Part shown: positions 25,488-34,938 of the stretch, in pieces
How the letters are laid out: every line of letters begins with the position of its first letter
Position numbering within the stretch: position 1 is the stretch's first letter
NCBI GenBank assembly: GCA_035294085.1
Contig: DATGLP010000025.1
Span: 1-64,000, forward strand
DNA from: Acidimicrobiales bacterium
Lineage (GTDB): Bacteria > Actinomycetota > Acidimicrobiia > Acidimicrobiales > Bog-793
Direction: 5' to 3'
Length of the DNA stretch: 64,000 bases
Notes under the pieces: model-generated
Databases searched by the model: none
What the model was told of the DNA's origin: nothing
Seen by the model: the letters and a program-made list of their open reading frames with translations, nothing else
Program-made: the position numbers and the translations under genes

Positions 25488-26397
25488 CGCCCCGCTCCCT
25501 GCGCCAGGCGTCGAGGCGGGCGAGCACGTCCTTCGCCTCGTCCTCGAGGCCGCTCGGCGTGGGGCCGAGCGGGGCGCGGCAGGGACCGGCGGGGAGCCCG
25601 AGGACGCGCAGCATCGCCTTGAGCGGCACCGGGTTCGGTGCGTCCTCGCTCGACTCGAAGGCGAAGCTGTCGAGCAGGGCGCGCCACACCTCGAGCGCGC
25701 CGTCGAGGTCGCCGGCGCGAAAGCGCGCGATCGCCTCGCCGCACTCCCGCCCGCACCAGTGCGTGGCCACGCCGATCAGGCCGACCGCGCCGATGGCGAG
25801 GAGCGGCAGCGTCATCGCGTCGTCGCCCGAGTAGCACTCGAAGCCGGCCGGGGCGCCGGCGAGCACGCGGGCGGTCGCCGCAGGGTCCCCGGCCGCGTCC
25901 TTGAGAGCGACGACGTTCGGGACCTCGCGCGCCAGCCGGAGGATGGTCGCGCCCGCGATCTTGCGCCCCGTGCGCACGGGGATGTCGTAGAGGACGACGG
26001 GCAGGCTCGTCGCCTCGGCGACGGCGCGGAAGTGCACCTCGAGGCCGGCCTGGGACGGCCGGTTGTAGTAGGGGCAGACGGCGAGGATGCCGGCCGCGCC
26101 GGCGGCCTGCGCCTCCCGGGTGAGCTCGATCGAGTGCGCTGTGTCGTTCGAGGTCGACCCGGCGAGCACCGGGACGGGCACCGCGGCCGCCACCGCGCGC
26201 CACAGCTCGATGCGCTCGCCGTCCGCGAGGGTGGAGACCTCGCCGGTCGAGCCGGTGACGACGAGCGCGTCGCTGCCGTGCTCGACGAGGTGGCGGGCCA
26301 GGCGCACCGCCCCCTCGAGGTCGAGGGAGCCGTCCTCGCGAAACGGCGTCGCCATCGCGGTGACGACGGCGCCGAAGCGGGGTGCGGCGGGCGACAT
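25480..26397 (-). CDS. dapA: 4-hydroxy-tetrahydrodipicolinate synthase
   Basis: 305-aa TIM-barrel aldolase condensing pyruvate with aspartate semialdehyde, first committed step to lysine and diaminopimelate. Substrate loop GSTGEVSTLADGER, catalytic Tyr in VLYDIPVRTGR (with PYYNRPSQ before it) and Schiff-base Lys in VALKDAAGD are present. ATG at 26397 follows a leaderless-type promoter. It overlaps rnj by eight bases, a pairing found in many actinobacteria. Confidence 0.95.
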   Translation of the reverse strand: MSPAAPRFGAVVTAMATPFREDGSLDLEGAVRLARHLVEHGSDALVVTGSTGEVSTLADGERIELWRAVAAAVPVPVLAGSTSNDTAHSIELTREAQAAGAAGILAVCPYYNRPSQAGLEVHFRAVAEATSLPVVLYDIPVRTGRKIAGATILRLAREVPNVVALKDAAGDPAATARVLAGAPAGFECYSGDDAMTLPLLAIGAVGLIGVATHWCGRECGEAIARFRAGDLDGALEVWRALLDSFAFESSEDAPNPVPLKAMLRVLGLPAGPCRAPLGPTPSGLEDEAKDVLARLDAWRRERGVG

Positions 26398-26404
26398 CGC
26401 CCGA

Positions 26405-26410
26405 ACGCTA
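26405..26410 (-). promoter_or_regulatory. -10 box of dapA, leaderless promoter
   Basis: On the minus strand TAGCGT, then seven bases, then the dapA ATG. It gives dapA-rnj its own promoter, separate from pnp-M16-dapB, whose transcript should end at 26924-26953. Confidence 0.65.
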
Positions 26411-26923
26411 CCAGCGGCCGGCGCGAGCCGGCTCGCCGCCCGCCGGGAGGCGAGAGCCGGTCGCGCCCGGCCGGCGCCCCGGGGGCGCGCACGGCGAGCG
26501 GCGGCGGCGGCCGGCCGCGCGCCCCGGACGGGGGTGGTGGCGCGCGCCCTTCGCGCCCGTGCGCGAGCGCACGGCGGCCTCGCCGGCGAGACCGGGCTGC
26601 TCGTCGGAGCCGTGCTCGCGCGCCTCGTCGATCGATCGCACGATCGTTCTCCTCCTGCTCCTCCCCGCGGCGCTCGGCGGCGCGCTCGCCGCCGTGCCAC
26701 GCGGACGCGAGAACGGCGGCGCGGGGACCGGACGCGCGACGCGCCCCCTCGAGCGCCCGGAGGCGAGGCCGGTCGCGATATCGGTCCTCCTGCGGTCGGT
26801 CCGCCAGCGGCTGCGCCGCGTCGCGGCGGTGGTCGGCCTCGCCTCCCGGCGAGGTCGTGCTCGGGCCCGGCTCGCTCGCCGCCCTCGCCCTCGGCGCGCC
26901 GACGGCGTCCTCGGTTCGCGCCG
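26411..26923. other. 513-bp stretch between dapB and dapA without a recognised gene
   Basis: Neither strand gives a familiar protein. The plus strand has a hydrophobic run near 26640-26690 (TIVLLLLLPAALGGALAAVP) and, in another frame, a tidy GC3 stretch near 26853-26960, but no continuous gene. In many actinobacteria thyX lies between dapB and dapA; no ThyX motif is visible here. It may be decayed sequence. Confidence 0.5.
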
Positions 26924-26953
26924 GCGCCCTCGTGCCCACGGCACGAGGGGCGC
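26924..26953 (-). terminator. Hairpin after dapB
   Basis: GCGCCCTCGTGCC (26924-26936), three bases, then a complementary arm (26940-26953) with one bulged G. It begins one base after the dapB stop in the direction of transcription. No T-run. Confidence 0.65.
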
Positions 26954-26954
26954 C

Positions 26955-27764
26955 TCACCAGCCGAGGAGGGGGCCGATGCCGAGGGTGAGGCCGGGCGTC
27001 GACGCCACTCGCCGCACGGCGAGCAGGATCCCGGGCACGAACGAGCGCCGGTCGAAGGAGTCCTGGCGGATCGTGAGCGCCTCGCCCGGGCCGCCGAAGC
27101 GGACCTCCTCGTGCGCGACCGCCCCGGGCAGGCGCAGGGCGTGGATGCGCACCCCGCCCGGTCCGAGGGCGCCGCGCGCCGAGGCGAGCACCTCCTCGCC
27201 CGCCGGCGGCACCGGGAGCGGCCCGGCCGGCGAGGCCTCCCGGGCGGCCGCGATGCGGCGCGCCGTCTCGATCGCCGTTCCCGAGGGAGCGTCGCGCTTC
27301 CGCTCGTGGTGGAGCTCGACCACCTCGACGCCCTCGAAGTAGGGCGCGGCGAGCTCGGCGAAGCGCAGGAGGAGGGCGGCGGAGATCGCGAAGTTCGGGG
27401 CGAGCACGCAGTTCGCCCGGCTGGCGCGGAAGGCCTCGCCGAGGCGGGCGACCTCGGCCTCGGCGAGCCCCGTCGTCCCCGACACGGCGTGGATGCCGGC
27501 CTGCGCGCACCACAGGAGGTTCGCGGGCGCGGCCGACGCGACCGTGAACTCGACGGCGACCTGCGCCCCGGCGGCGGCGAGGGCGTCGAGGTTCGCGGCG
27601 GCCTCGAGGTCGACGTCGGGGCCACCGAGCGCGCGCAGCGGCTGGCCCGCCTTGGAGGGGGCGACGGCCGCGACGAGCTCGAGGTCGGCTGCCTCGGCGA
27701 CGGCCCAGCAGGCGGTGAGCCCCATCCGCCCCGCCGCCCCGACGACGCCGACGCGCGTCGCCAC
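26955..27764 (-). CDS. dapB: 4-hydroxy-tetrahydrodipicolinate reductase
   Basis: 269-aa NAD(P)H-dependent reductase, next step after DapA. Nucleotide motif VGVVGAAGRMG at residues 5-15; catalytic segment ELHHERKRDAPSGTA with the conserved His pair and Lys; EFTVASAA near residue 72. The GTG start is directly after the M16 peptidase stop (TAGGTG), so it is the last gene of pnp-M16-dapB. Confidence 0.95.
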   Translation of the reverse strand: MATRVGVVGAAGRMGLTACWAVAEAADLELVAAVAPSKAGQPLRALGGPDVDLEAAANLDALAAAGAQVAVEFTVASAAPANLLWCAQAGIHAVSGTTGLAEAEVARLGEAFRASRANCVLAPNFAISAALLLRFAELAAPYFEGVEVVELHHERKRDAPSGTAIETARRIAAAREASPAGPLPVPPAGEEVLASARGALGPGGVRIHALRLPGAVAHEEVRFGGPGEALTIRQDSFDRRSFVPGILLAVRRVASTPGLTLGIGPLLGW

Positions 27765-29021
27765 CTAGGCGCCCTCCCCCACGAGCCCGGCGAAGTCCTC
27801 CTCGGCGAAGGGCCCGACGACCGCGAGGCAGCGGGTCCCGCCGAGCACGGCCGCGGCGAGCTCGCGGACCTCGTCGAGGCGCACGGCGTCGATGCGCGCG
27901 AGGACCTCGTCGAGCTCGGGGACCTCGTCGTGCAGGAGGAGGCTGCCGCCGATGCGCGACATGCGCGCCCCGGAGTCCTCGAGCGAGAGCAGGGTGTCGG
28001 CCTTGAGGTGCCCCTTGGCGAGCTCGAGCTCGGCCGCCTCGACGCCGTCGCGCGCCAGGTCGTCGAGCTCGCGAAGGACGAGCTCGACGACCTCGTGCGC
28101 GTGCTCGGGCGAGGTCCCGACCGAGACGGCGAGCGCGCCGGCGTCCGCGAAGGCGGCCCGCTCGGAGGATACCGAGTAGGCGAGGCCGCGCTCCTCCCGG
28201 ATCCGCTGGAACAGCCGAGAGGAGACCCCCCCGCCCAGGGTGTGGTTGAGCAGCGCCAGCGCGTAGCGCTCCGGCGCACGCCGCCCCGGCGCGCGCACGC
28301 CGAGGACGACGTGCGCCTGCTCGGTGTCGCGCGCCGTGACGACGAGGCGCCGCACCTCGGCGCCCGGCGCCTCGCGCTTGGGAGGCTCGCCGCCCGGCGG
28401 CCCGGCGAAGCGCCGCTCGATCCCCTCGGCGAGCGCGGCGTGGTCCACGCCGCCCGCCGCGGCGACGACGATGTTGCCCGGCCGGTAGTGGGTGCGCAGG
28501 AAGGCGCGGATCTCCTCGACGGTGACGGAGCGGATCACCTCGGGCAGGCCGAGCACCTCGCGCCCGAGCGGGTGGCCGGGGAAGACGGCCTCGGCGAAGC
28601 GCTCCTGGACCACGTCCGCGGGCTCGTCGAGGTGCATGAGCACCTCCTCGAGGATCACCTGCCGCTCGGCGTCCACCTCCTCCGGGCGCAGGGCCGGGTC
28701 CCACACGATGTCGCAGAGCACGTCGAGGCCGACCTCGAGGTCGCGCGCCAGCGTGCGGACGTAGAAGGTCGTGTACTCCTTCGTCGTGTAGGCGTTCATG
28801 TCCCCGCCCACGGCGTCGATCGCCTCGGCGATCTCGCGCGCCGAGCGGCGCGGCGTCCCCTTGAAGAGCAGGTGCTCGAGGAAGTGCGAGATGCCGGCCT
28901 CGGCGTCGCTCTCGTCGCGCGAGCCGGTGCCGACCCAGAAGCCGACGCAGGCCGAGGCGACGCCGGGCATCTGCTCGGTGACGAGCCGGATGCCGCAGTC
29001 GAGGACGGAGGTCTCGATCAC
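27765..29021 (-). CDS. M16-family zinc peptidase (processing-protease-like)
   Basis: 418-aa metallopeptidase of the mitochondrial-processing-peptidase type. The inverted zinc motif is HFLEH in ISHFLEHLLFKGTPRRSA, with the downstream Glu of RQVILEEVLMHLDEP as third ligand; the second half carries the GGGVSSRLFQRIREERGLAYSV segment. Substrates are unknown. GTG at 29021, 20 bases after pnp; this gene regularly follows pnp in actinobacteria. Confidence 0.92.
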   Translation of the reverse strand: MIETSVLDCGIRLVTEQMPGVASACVGFWVGTGSRDESDAEAGISHFLEHLLFKGTPRRSAREIAEAIDAVGGDMNAYTTKEYTTFYVRTLARDLEVGLDVLCDIVWDPALRPEEVDAERQVILEEVLMHLDEPADVVQERFAEAVFPGHPLGREVLGLPEVIRSVTVEEIRAFLRTHYRPGNIVVAAAGGVDHAALAEGIERRFAGPPGGEPPKREAPGAEVRRLVVTARDTEQAHVVLGVRAPGRRAPERYALALLNHTLGGGVSSRLFQRIREERGLAYSVSSERAAFADAGALAVSVGTSPEHAHEVVELVLRELDDLARDGVEAAELELAKGHLKADTLLSLEDSGARMSRIGGSLLLHDEVPELDEVLARIDAVRLDEVRELAAAVLGGTRCLAVVGPFAEEDFAGLVGEGA

Positions 29022-29041
29022 GCCGACGCGCTGCGCGGCGG

Positions 29042-31378
29042 TCAGCGCCGCGGGCCGCGCCGGCGCGGGCCGCGCCCGGCGCGTGGCGCGGGCTCGGGCG
29101 CTGCGCCGGGGCCGAGGTCCCCGAAGTCCTCGGCGATCTCGGCGGCGAAGGCGTCCTCGAAGGAGACCCGGCGCACCCCCTCGGGGGTCGGTGCCTCGGC
29201 GCCCGGCGAGGGCGGCGGGCCGCCGACGAGCGAGAGCGAGACCTTCCCCTGCGGGTCGATGTCGTTCACGACCACCTGCACGGTCTGGCCGAGCTCGAGC
29301 ACGTCCTCGACGCGCTCGACGCGTCGGCCGGCGCCGAGACGGGAGATGTGGAGGAGCCCGTCGCGGCCCGGCAGGATGGAGACGAAGGCGCCGAACTTCG
29401 TGATGTTCACGACCCGGCCCTCGTAGGTCTTGCCGACCTCCGGGGTCGGGGGCTCGAGGATGAGCTCGATGCGCCGGCGGGCCTCGTCCACCGCCGCGGC
29501 GTCCTTCGCCCCGATCGTGACGCGCCCGACGCCGCCGTCCTCGTCGACGGCGATGTCGGTGCCGGTCTCCTGCTGGAGGGCGTTGATGACCTTGCCCTTC
29601 GGGCCGATGACCTCCCCGATCTTGTCGAGGGGGATCTCGAAGGTGAGGATCTTCGGCGCGTTCGGGCGCACGGAGGGCCTCGGCTCGGCGATCGCCTGCG
29701 CCATCGCGTCGAGGACGACGAGGCGGGCCTCGCGGGCCTGGGTGAGCGCCTCGGCGAGCACCTGCGAGGGCAGGCCATCGATCTTCGTGTCGAGCTGGAG
29801 CGCCGTCACGACGTCGCGCGTCCCGGCGACCTTGAAGTCCATGTCACCGAAGGCGTCCTCGGCGCCGAGGATGTCGGTCAGGGTGACGTAGCGGCCCTCG
29901 GCGTGGACGAGGCCCATCGCGATGCCGCCGACGGGCTCGCGAATCGGCACGCCGGCGTCCATGAGCGAGAGGCTGGAGGCGCACACGGAGGCCATCGACG
30001 TCGAGCCGTTCGAGGAGAGCACCTCGGAGACGAGCCGGAGCGTGTAGGGGAACTCCTCGGCGGGCGGCACGACCGGGAGCACGGCCCGCTCGGCGAGCAG
30101 GCCGTGGCCGATCTCGCGGCGCTTCGGGCCGCGCATGAAGCCCACCTCGCCCGTCGAGAAGGGTGGGAAGTTGTAGTGGTGCAGGTAGCGCTTCGTCTCG
30201 TCGACGCCGATCGTGTCGAGCAGCTGGTTCATGCGCGGCATGCCGAGCGTGGCGAAGTTGAGCACCTGTGTCTCGCCCCGCTGGAAGAGCGCCGAGCCGT
30301 GGGCGGTCGGGATGAGCCCGACCGCCGCGGTGAGCGGCCGGATGTCTCGCGGGCCGCGGCCGTCGATGCGCACCGCCTCCTCGACGATGCGCCGCCGCAC
30401 GAGGGCCTTCGTGTGGGCGCGGATGGCGGCCCGCACCTCGCGCTCGTCGTGGCTCGGCACGAGCGCCGCCACGATCTCCTCGGCTGCCGCGTCGAGCGCG
30501 GCGGCGCGTTCCGCCTTCGTCGTGTGGGCGTTCGCCTCCTCGAGCTTCGCGCCGCCGACGGCGACGACGGCCTCGAGGACCTCGGGCCGGTAGTCGACGA
30601 AGAGGGTGTAGGGGATCGGCGGCTTGGCGCCCGCGACGCGCACGAGCTCGCGCTGCAGCTCGATCGCCTCGCGGATCCACGCCTTCGCGGCCTCGAGGCC
30701 GGACGCGATGACCTCCTCGGTCACCTTCGGCGCCCCGGCGTCGTAGTACTCGAAGGAGCGCTCCGTCCCGCCGGCCTCGACCATCATGATCGCGATCTCG
30801 GCGTCCTCGGAGGTGCCGAGCGCCCGGCCGGCGACGACGAGCTCGAAGGTCGAGGCGTCGCCCTCCTGGTAGGTGGGGTGGGGGATCCAGGTCCCCTCCG
30901 TCGTGTAGGCGAGGCGCACGGCCCCGATCGGCCCGTCGAAGGGGATCCCCGAGACCATGAGGGCGGCCGAGGCGCCGTTGATCGCCACGACGTCGTGCGG
31001 ATTCTGCTGGTCGGCGCCGAAGACGGTGGCGACGACGTGGACCTCGTTGCGGAAGCCGTCGGGGAACGACGGGCGCAGCGGCCGGTCGATGAGCCGGGCG
31101 ATGAGGATCGCCTGGTCGCTCGCCCGGCCCTCGCGCCGGAAGAACGAGCCGGGCACCTTGCCCGCCGCGTACATGCGCTCCTCGACGTCGACGGTGAGGG
31201 GGAAGAAGTCGATCCCCTCCCGCACCTTGCGCGCCGCGGTGGCGGTGACGAGGACGACCGTGTCGCCGATGCGGGCGAGCACGGCGCCGTCGGCCTGCTG
31301 GGCGAGGCGTCCCGTCTCGAGGGACAGGCTGCGGTCGGTCCCCGTGATGGGGCGGGATACGGTGATGGCGTCGGCCAT
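29042..31378 (-). CDS. pnp: Polyribonucleotide nucleotidyltransferase (PNPase)
   Basis: 778-aa phosphorolytic 3'-5' exoribonuclease. Two RNase PH domains (first MADAITVS...; second with FQRGETQVLNFATLG, FMRGPKRREIGHG and GDMDFKVAGT, bearing the catalytic aspartates), then KH (IGEVIGPKGKVINALQQETG) and S1 (YEGRVVNITKFGAFVSILPGRDGLLHIS) RNA-binding domains and a basic tail rich in Gly/Arg/Pro. ATG at 31378 behind a GAGGAG site. It follows rpsO across a set of hairpins. Confidence 0.97.
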   Translation of the reverse strand: MADAITVSRPITGTDRSLSLETGRLAQQADGAVLARIGDTVVLVTATAARKVREGIDFFPLTVDVEERMYAAGKVPGSFFRREGRASDQAILIARLIDRPLRPSFPDGFRNEVHVVATVFGADQQNPHDVVAINGASAALMVSGIPFDGPIGAVRLAYTTEGTWIPHPTYQEGDASTFELVVAGRALGTSEDAEIAIMMVEAGGTERSFEYYDAGAPKVTEEVIASGLEAAKAWIREAIELQRELVRVAGAKPPIPYTLFVDYRPEVLEAVVAVGGAKLEEANAHTTKAERAAALDAAAEEIVAALVPSHDEREVRAAIRAHTKALVRRRIVEEAVRIDGRGPRDIRPLTAAVGLIPTAHGSALFQRGETQVLNFATLGMPRMNQLLDTIGVDETKRYLHHYNFPPFSTGEVGFMRGPKRREIGHGLLAERAVLPVVPPAEEFPYTLRLVSEVLSSNGSTSMASVCASSLSLMDAGVPIREPVGGIAMGLVHAEGRYVTLTDILGAEDAFGDMDFKVAGTRDVVTALQLDTKIDGLPSQVLAEALTQAREARLVVLDAMAQAIAEPRPSVRPNAPKILTFEIPLDKIGEVIGPKGKVINALQQETGTDIAVDEDGGVGRVTIGAKDAAAVDEARRRIELILEPPTPEVGKTYEGRVVNITKFGAFVSILPGRDGLLHISRLGAGRRVERVEDVLELGQTVQVVVNDIDPQGKVSLSLVGGPPPSPGAEAPTPEGVRRVSFEDAFAAEIAEDFGDLGPGAAPEPAPRAGRGPRRRGPRR

Positions 31379-31461
31379 GTCACTCCTCGGTTCGAGGCGC
31401 CCGGCCCGGCCAGTTCCCAGTCGTCGCGCTCCCGCGAGCGAGGACGCGGCGACTGGCAGCT

Positions 31462-31526
31462 GGCGCCCGCGGGCGCCGTATGTCCGCCGGGCAGCGCCCG
31501 GCAGGCCGCCGGGCTCTCCGGCGGCC
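31462..31526 (-). terminator. Three consecutive hairpins between rpsO and pnp
   Basis: In order of transcription: a 9-bp stem GGCCGCCGG/CCGGCGGCC with a five-base loop (31504-31526), a 7-bp stem GCCGGGC/GCCCGGC with a three-base loop (31486-31502), and the palindrome GGCGCCCGCGGGCGCC (31462-31477). They follow the rpsO stop by eight bases. They may end the rpsO mRNA, and by analogy with enterobacterial pnp leaders could be processing sites for PNPase autocontrol. Confidence 0.6.
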
Positions 31527-31534
31527 GACCCCGC

Positions 31535-31792
31535 CTAGCGGCGGATGCCGAGCCGGGCGATGAGCGCCCGGTAGCGCTCGACGTCGTTCGCCCGCACGTA
31601 GTCGAGCAGGCGGCGCCGACGCCCGATGAGCTTCATGAGGCCGCGGCGCGTGTGGTGGTCGCCGCGGTGGACCTTGAGGTGCTCGGTCAGGTGGTTGATG
31701 CGATCGGTCAGCAGGGCCACCTGGACCTCGGGCGAGCCCGTGTCGGTCTCGTGGAGCCGGTGCTCGGCGATCGTCGCCGTCTTGTCGGGCAT
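31535..31792 (-). CDS. rpsO: 30S ribosomal protein uS15
   Basis: 85-aa primary 16S-binding protein of the small subunit platform. The conserved [19 protein letters not shown] and [12 protein letters not shown] segments, and the end [25 protein letters not shown], are present. The ATG at 31792 ([17 protein letters not shown]) is chosen over an upstream in-frame start because it fits family length. A TAACCT box at 31897-31902 (minus) could give a leader of about 100 bases. Confidence 0.95.
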   Translation of the reverse strand: MPDKTATIAEHRLHETDTGSPEVQVALLTDRINHLTEHLKVHRGDHHTRRGLMKLIGRRRRLLDYVRANDVERYRALIARLGIRR

Positions 31793-31924
31793 GCGTGGCG
31801 CGAACCTTCGCTGCTCTCCGCCGGCGCTTCGCACGCGCCGGGCTGGCGGGTCCGGTCCGGCGGGTGCCGGGCCGGGCCGGCTCGGCCGGCGAGACGAGGT
31901 TAGCAGCTCGGAGGCCGGCGCCCC

Positions 31925-33646
31925 TCAGATGCGCACGGGGTCGACCTCGACGCGGACCTTCGGCGCGGGCAGCCCGGCGGCCGCGAGCGCGTCGGCGAGG
32001 CGGCGCGCGTCGCGGGCACGCACGAGGTGGCGGCCGCCGGCCAGCGGGGCCACCTCGACGTCGCCGTCGGCCGACAGCCTGGGGAGCACCTCGGACGCGC
32101 CCTCGCCGCCGACGACGGCGAGGGCGCGCGCCGGCGGCAGCTCGAGCAGCTCGCGCCGGGCCAGCTCCGGCCCGGCGAGCAGGCCGGGATCCGCGTGGAC
32201 GGCTGCCCGCACGACCTCGTGGGCGGCGAGGCGCGTCTGGACGACGAGGCGGCCCGGCGCCCGCCCGCCGGCTGCCGGCGCCCGGCGCGCGCCGACGAGG
32301 CGAGCCCCGAGGGCGAGGAGGGCGAGCGCCTGCTCGCTGGCGCGAAGGCGCGGGGCGAGCAGCTCCTGGTCGAAGTCGAGGTAGACGACGAGCGACGCGG
32401 CTCGCACCCGGTGCAAGACGGCCTCGGTGCCGACGAGCAGGCCGGCGGGCGCCGCGCGCTCGAGCGGCTGCGCGGCCGAGGAGACCTCGACGGCCGGCTC
32501 GCCCACGAGCGCGGCGAGCTCCTCGGCGGCGCGCGCGACCCCCTGCCGCAGGGTGCGCAGACGGCCGGCGCCGCAGGCGGCGCACACCGCGGGGCGCGCG
32601 CGGCCGCAGCGCGGGCACGAGAGGGCCGCCTCGAGCGGCGCCGGGCGGGCGCGCGCCTCCTCGAGCGCGCCGGAGCAGGCCTCGCAGGTGGCGAGGGCGC
32701 CGCAGGCGGCGCACGCGAGCAGCCGGGCCCGGCCGGTGCGGTTGAGGACGCACACGACCGGCAGCGCCGGCTCGGCGCGGCGGGCGAAGCGCACGATCGA
32801 GGCGAGGCGCGGCGCGTACAGGCCCGAGCGCGGGTCGTCCTGGCGGCGGTCGAGCACCTCGACCGGCGGCCAGCCCGCCCGCTCGGCGCGGCGCGAGACG
32901 GTGACGAGGGGGTGCTCGGCGAGCTGCTCGAGCGGGGGGGTGGGCGAGACGAGGAGGAGGCCGGCGCCGGCCGCCTCGGCGCGGCGCGCCGCGAGGACGG
33001 TCGCGTTCCAGGTCGGCGCGCGCTGCTCGGCGTAGGCCTGGGCGTGGGCGTCGAGCACGAGGATGCCGCCGAGCCGCTCGACCGGCGCGAGCACCGCCTG
33101 GCGGGTGCCGACGACGACGCGTCCCCCGGCCGCGGCGAGCGCCCAGTCCTCCGGGAGGGCGGCGACCTCGATCCCCCGGCGGCGGAGCGCCTGCCCGAGC
33201 GCCGCGACGTCGCGCCGCTCCGGGCACAGCACGACGAGGTCGCCGCGCTCGCGCCACGCCGCGTGGGCGGCGGTGACGAGTCCGACGCGCGGCGCGGCGG
33301 GCGGGAGGCGGAGCACGGCCCGGCCGGCCCGCAGGGCGCGAGCGAAGGCGTCGGCGAGCTCGGCCTCCGGCGCGGACGAGGAGGACGGGCGCGCCGACGC
33401 CTGCGCCGGCAGGGCGCGCACGACCCGCTCCGGCGACGCTGCCACGAGGAGGGGCCGCAGCCGGCCGGCGTAGCGCCAGGCGGCGAAGCGGGCGAGCTCG
33501 ACGACGGCGGGGGGCGGCCCGAGCGAGACGACCTCGAGGACCTCCCGCAGCGCGACGTCCTCGCCGGCCGGCGGGTCGAGGTCGACGACCCAGCCGCGCG
33601 CCCTGCCCGAGCGCAGCGGGACGCGCACGATGGTCCCGATCCGCAC
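31925..33646 (-). CDS. priA: Primosomal protein PriA-like, helicase motifs absent
   Basis: Replication-restart protein of the actinobacterial type. Four Cys pairs form the zinc region (CAAC, CEAC, CPRC, CAAC at about 32540-32720). The Walker A site of true PriA is replaced by RVGLVTAAHAAWRE, and the DEEH box reads LVLDAHAQAYAEQ, so ATPase activity is unlikely; this is known for actinobacterial homologues. The first canonical start is the GTG at 33646, but homologous sequence (VAVLVDLTGVERILHYALA) continues upstream to about 33720 without ATG, GTG or TTG, so the true start lies between 33646 and the metK stop and is unusual. Confidence 0.8.
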   Translation of the reverse strand: MRIGTIVRVPLRSGRARGWVVDLDPPAGEDVALREVLEVVSLGPPPAVVELARFAAWRYAGRLRPLLVAASPERVVRALPAQASARPSSSSAPEAELADAFARALRAGRAVLRLPPAAPRVGLVTAAHAAWRERGDLVVLCPERRDVAALGQALRRRGIEVAALPEDWALAAAGGRVVVGTRQAVLAPVERLGGILVLDAHAQAYAEQRAPTWNATVLAARRAEAAGAGLLLVSPTPPLEQLAEHPLVTVSRRAERAGWPPVEVLDRRQDDPRSGLYAPRLASIVRFARRAEPALPVVCVLNRTGRARLLACAACGALATCEACSGALEEARARPAPLEAALSCPRCGRARPAVCAACGAGRLRTLRQGVARAAEELAALVGEPAVEVSSAAQPLERAAPAGLLVGTEAVLHRVRAASLVVYLDFDQELLAPRLRASEQALALLALGARLVGARRAPAAGGRAPGRLVVQTRLAAHEVVRAAVHADPGLLAGPELARRELLELPPARALAVVGGEGASEVLPRLSADGDVEVAPLAGGRHLVRARDARRLADALAAAGLPAPKVRVEVDPVRI

Positions 33647-33744
33647 CGCCTCGGCGTGCTCGCTCGCGAGCGCGTAGTGCAGGATGCGCTCGACGCCGGT
33701 GAGGTCGACGAGGACGGCGACGCGCCGGGGCGCGGGCGCGCCGC

Positions 33745-34938
33745 CTACAGGCCGAGGACGCGCCGCAGCCCCTCGACGCGGCTGGTCTCCTCCCAGGTGA
33801 ACTCCTTCTCGGGGCGGCCGAAGTGCCCGTAGGCGGCGGTGCGCCGGTAGATGGGGCGGAGCAGGTCGAGGTCGCGGATGATCGCCGCGGGGCGCAGGTC
33901 GAAGACCTCGTCGACCGCCCGGGCGATCGCCTCGGGGTCGACGACCGCCGTGCCGAAGGTCTCCACCATCACCGAGATCGGCCGCGCCACGCCGATGGCG
34001 TAGGCCACCTGGACCTCGCAGCGGCGCGCGGCGCCCGAGGCGACGACGTTCTTCGCCACCCAGCGCGCCGCGTACGCGCCGGAGCGGTCGACCTTCGAGG
34101 GGTCCTTGCCGGAGAACGCCCCCCCGCCGTGGCGCGCCGCGCCGCCGTAGGTGTCGACGATGATCTTGCGGCCGGTGAGCCCGGCGTCCGCGCGCGGGCC
34201 GCCGAGCTCGAAGCGGCCGGTCGGGTTCGTGAGGATGCGCAGGTGGCTCGTGTCGAGCTCCGGCGGGAGCAGCGGCCGGATGACGTGGTCGGTGAGGTCG
34301 GGCATGAGCAGGGTCTCGTGGTCGATGCCCGGCTTGTGCTGGGTGGAGATGAGCACCGTGTCGAGGGCGACGGGACGGCCGTCCTCGTAGCGCACCGAGA
34401 CCTGCGTCTTGCCGTCGGGCCGCAGGTAGGGGAGGATGCCCGCCCGGCGGACCTCCGACAGGCGCTGGGCGAGGCGGTGCGCCAGCCAGATCGGCAGCGG
34501 CATGAGGTCGGGGGTCTCGTCGCAGGCGTAGCCGAACATCATCCCCTGGTCGCCCGCCCCCTGGGAGGACAGGGCGTCCTCGCCGGCGGCGCCGCTTCGC
34601 GCCTCGAGGGCGCGCGACACGCCGCAGTCGATGTCCGGGGACTGCTCGCCGATCGCGACGATGACGCCGCAGGTCCTGCCGTCGAAGCCGTACTCCTCCC
34701 GGTCGTAGCCGATGTCGCAGATGGTGTCCCGCACGATGCGCGGGATCTCGACGTAGCTCGAGGTGGTGATCTCGCCCGCCACGCACACGAGGCCGGTCGT
34801 GAGCAGCGTCTCGCAGGCGACCCGGCCCCGCGGGTCCTCCGCCAGGATGGCGTCGAGGACCGCGTCGGAGATCTGGTCCGCCATCTTGTCCGGGTGGCCC
34901 TCGGTGACCGACTCGGACGTGAAGGTGTAGCTGCTCAC
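33745..34938 (-). CDS. metK: S-adenosylmethionine synthase
   Basis: 397-aa enzyme making SAM from methionine and ATP. Motifs: [18 protein letters not shown] at the N-terminus, the loop [12 protein letters not shown], the [17 protein letters not shown]-loop and a C-terminal [14 protein letters not shown]. The GTG at 34938 overlaps the coaBC stop (GTGA) and has an AAGGAG site about eight bases upstream. No SAM riboswitch was seen before it; it lies deep in an operon. Confidence 0.97.
   Translation of the reverse strand: MSSYTFTSESVTEGHPDKMADQISDAVLDAILAEDPRGRVACETLLTTGLVCVAGEITTSSYVEIPRIVRDTICDIGYDREEYGFDGRTCGVIVAIGEQSPDIDCGVSRALEARSGAAGEDALSSQGAGDQGMMFGYACDETPDLMPLPIWLAHRLAQRLSEVRRAGILPYLRPDGKTQVSVRYEDGRPVALDTVLISTQHKPGIDHETLLMPDLTDHVIRPLLPPELDTSHLRILTNPTGRFELGGPRADAGLTGRKIIVDTYGGAARHGGGAFSGKDPSKVDRSGAYAARWVAKNVVASGAARRCEVQVAYAIGVARPISVMVETFGTAVVDPEAIARAVDEVFDLRPAAIIRDLDLLRPIYRRTAAYGHFGRPEKEFTWEETSRVEGLRRVLGL

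Noticed and set aside
21093-25622. 1509-codon plus-strand open frame opposite ftsK and RNase J
   Set aside because: Antisense shadow spanning two real genes and their intergenic region; no start signal, no family pattern.
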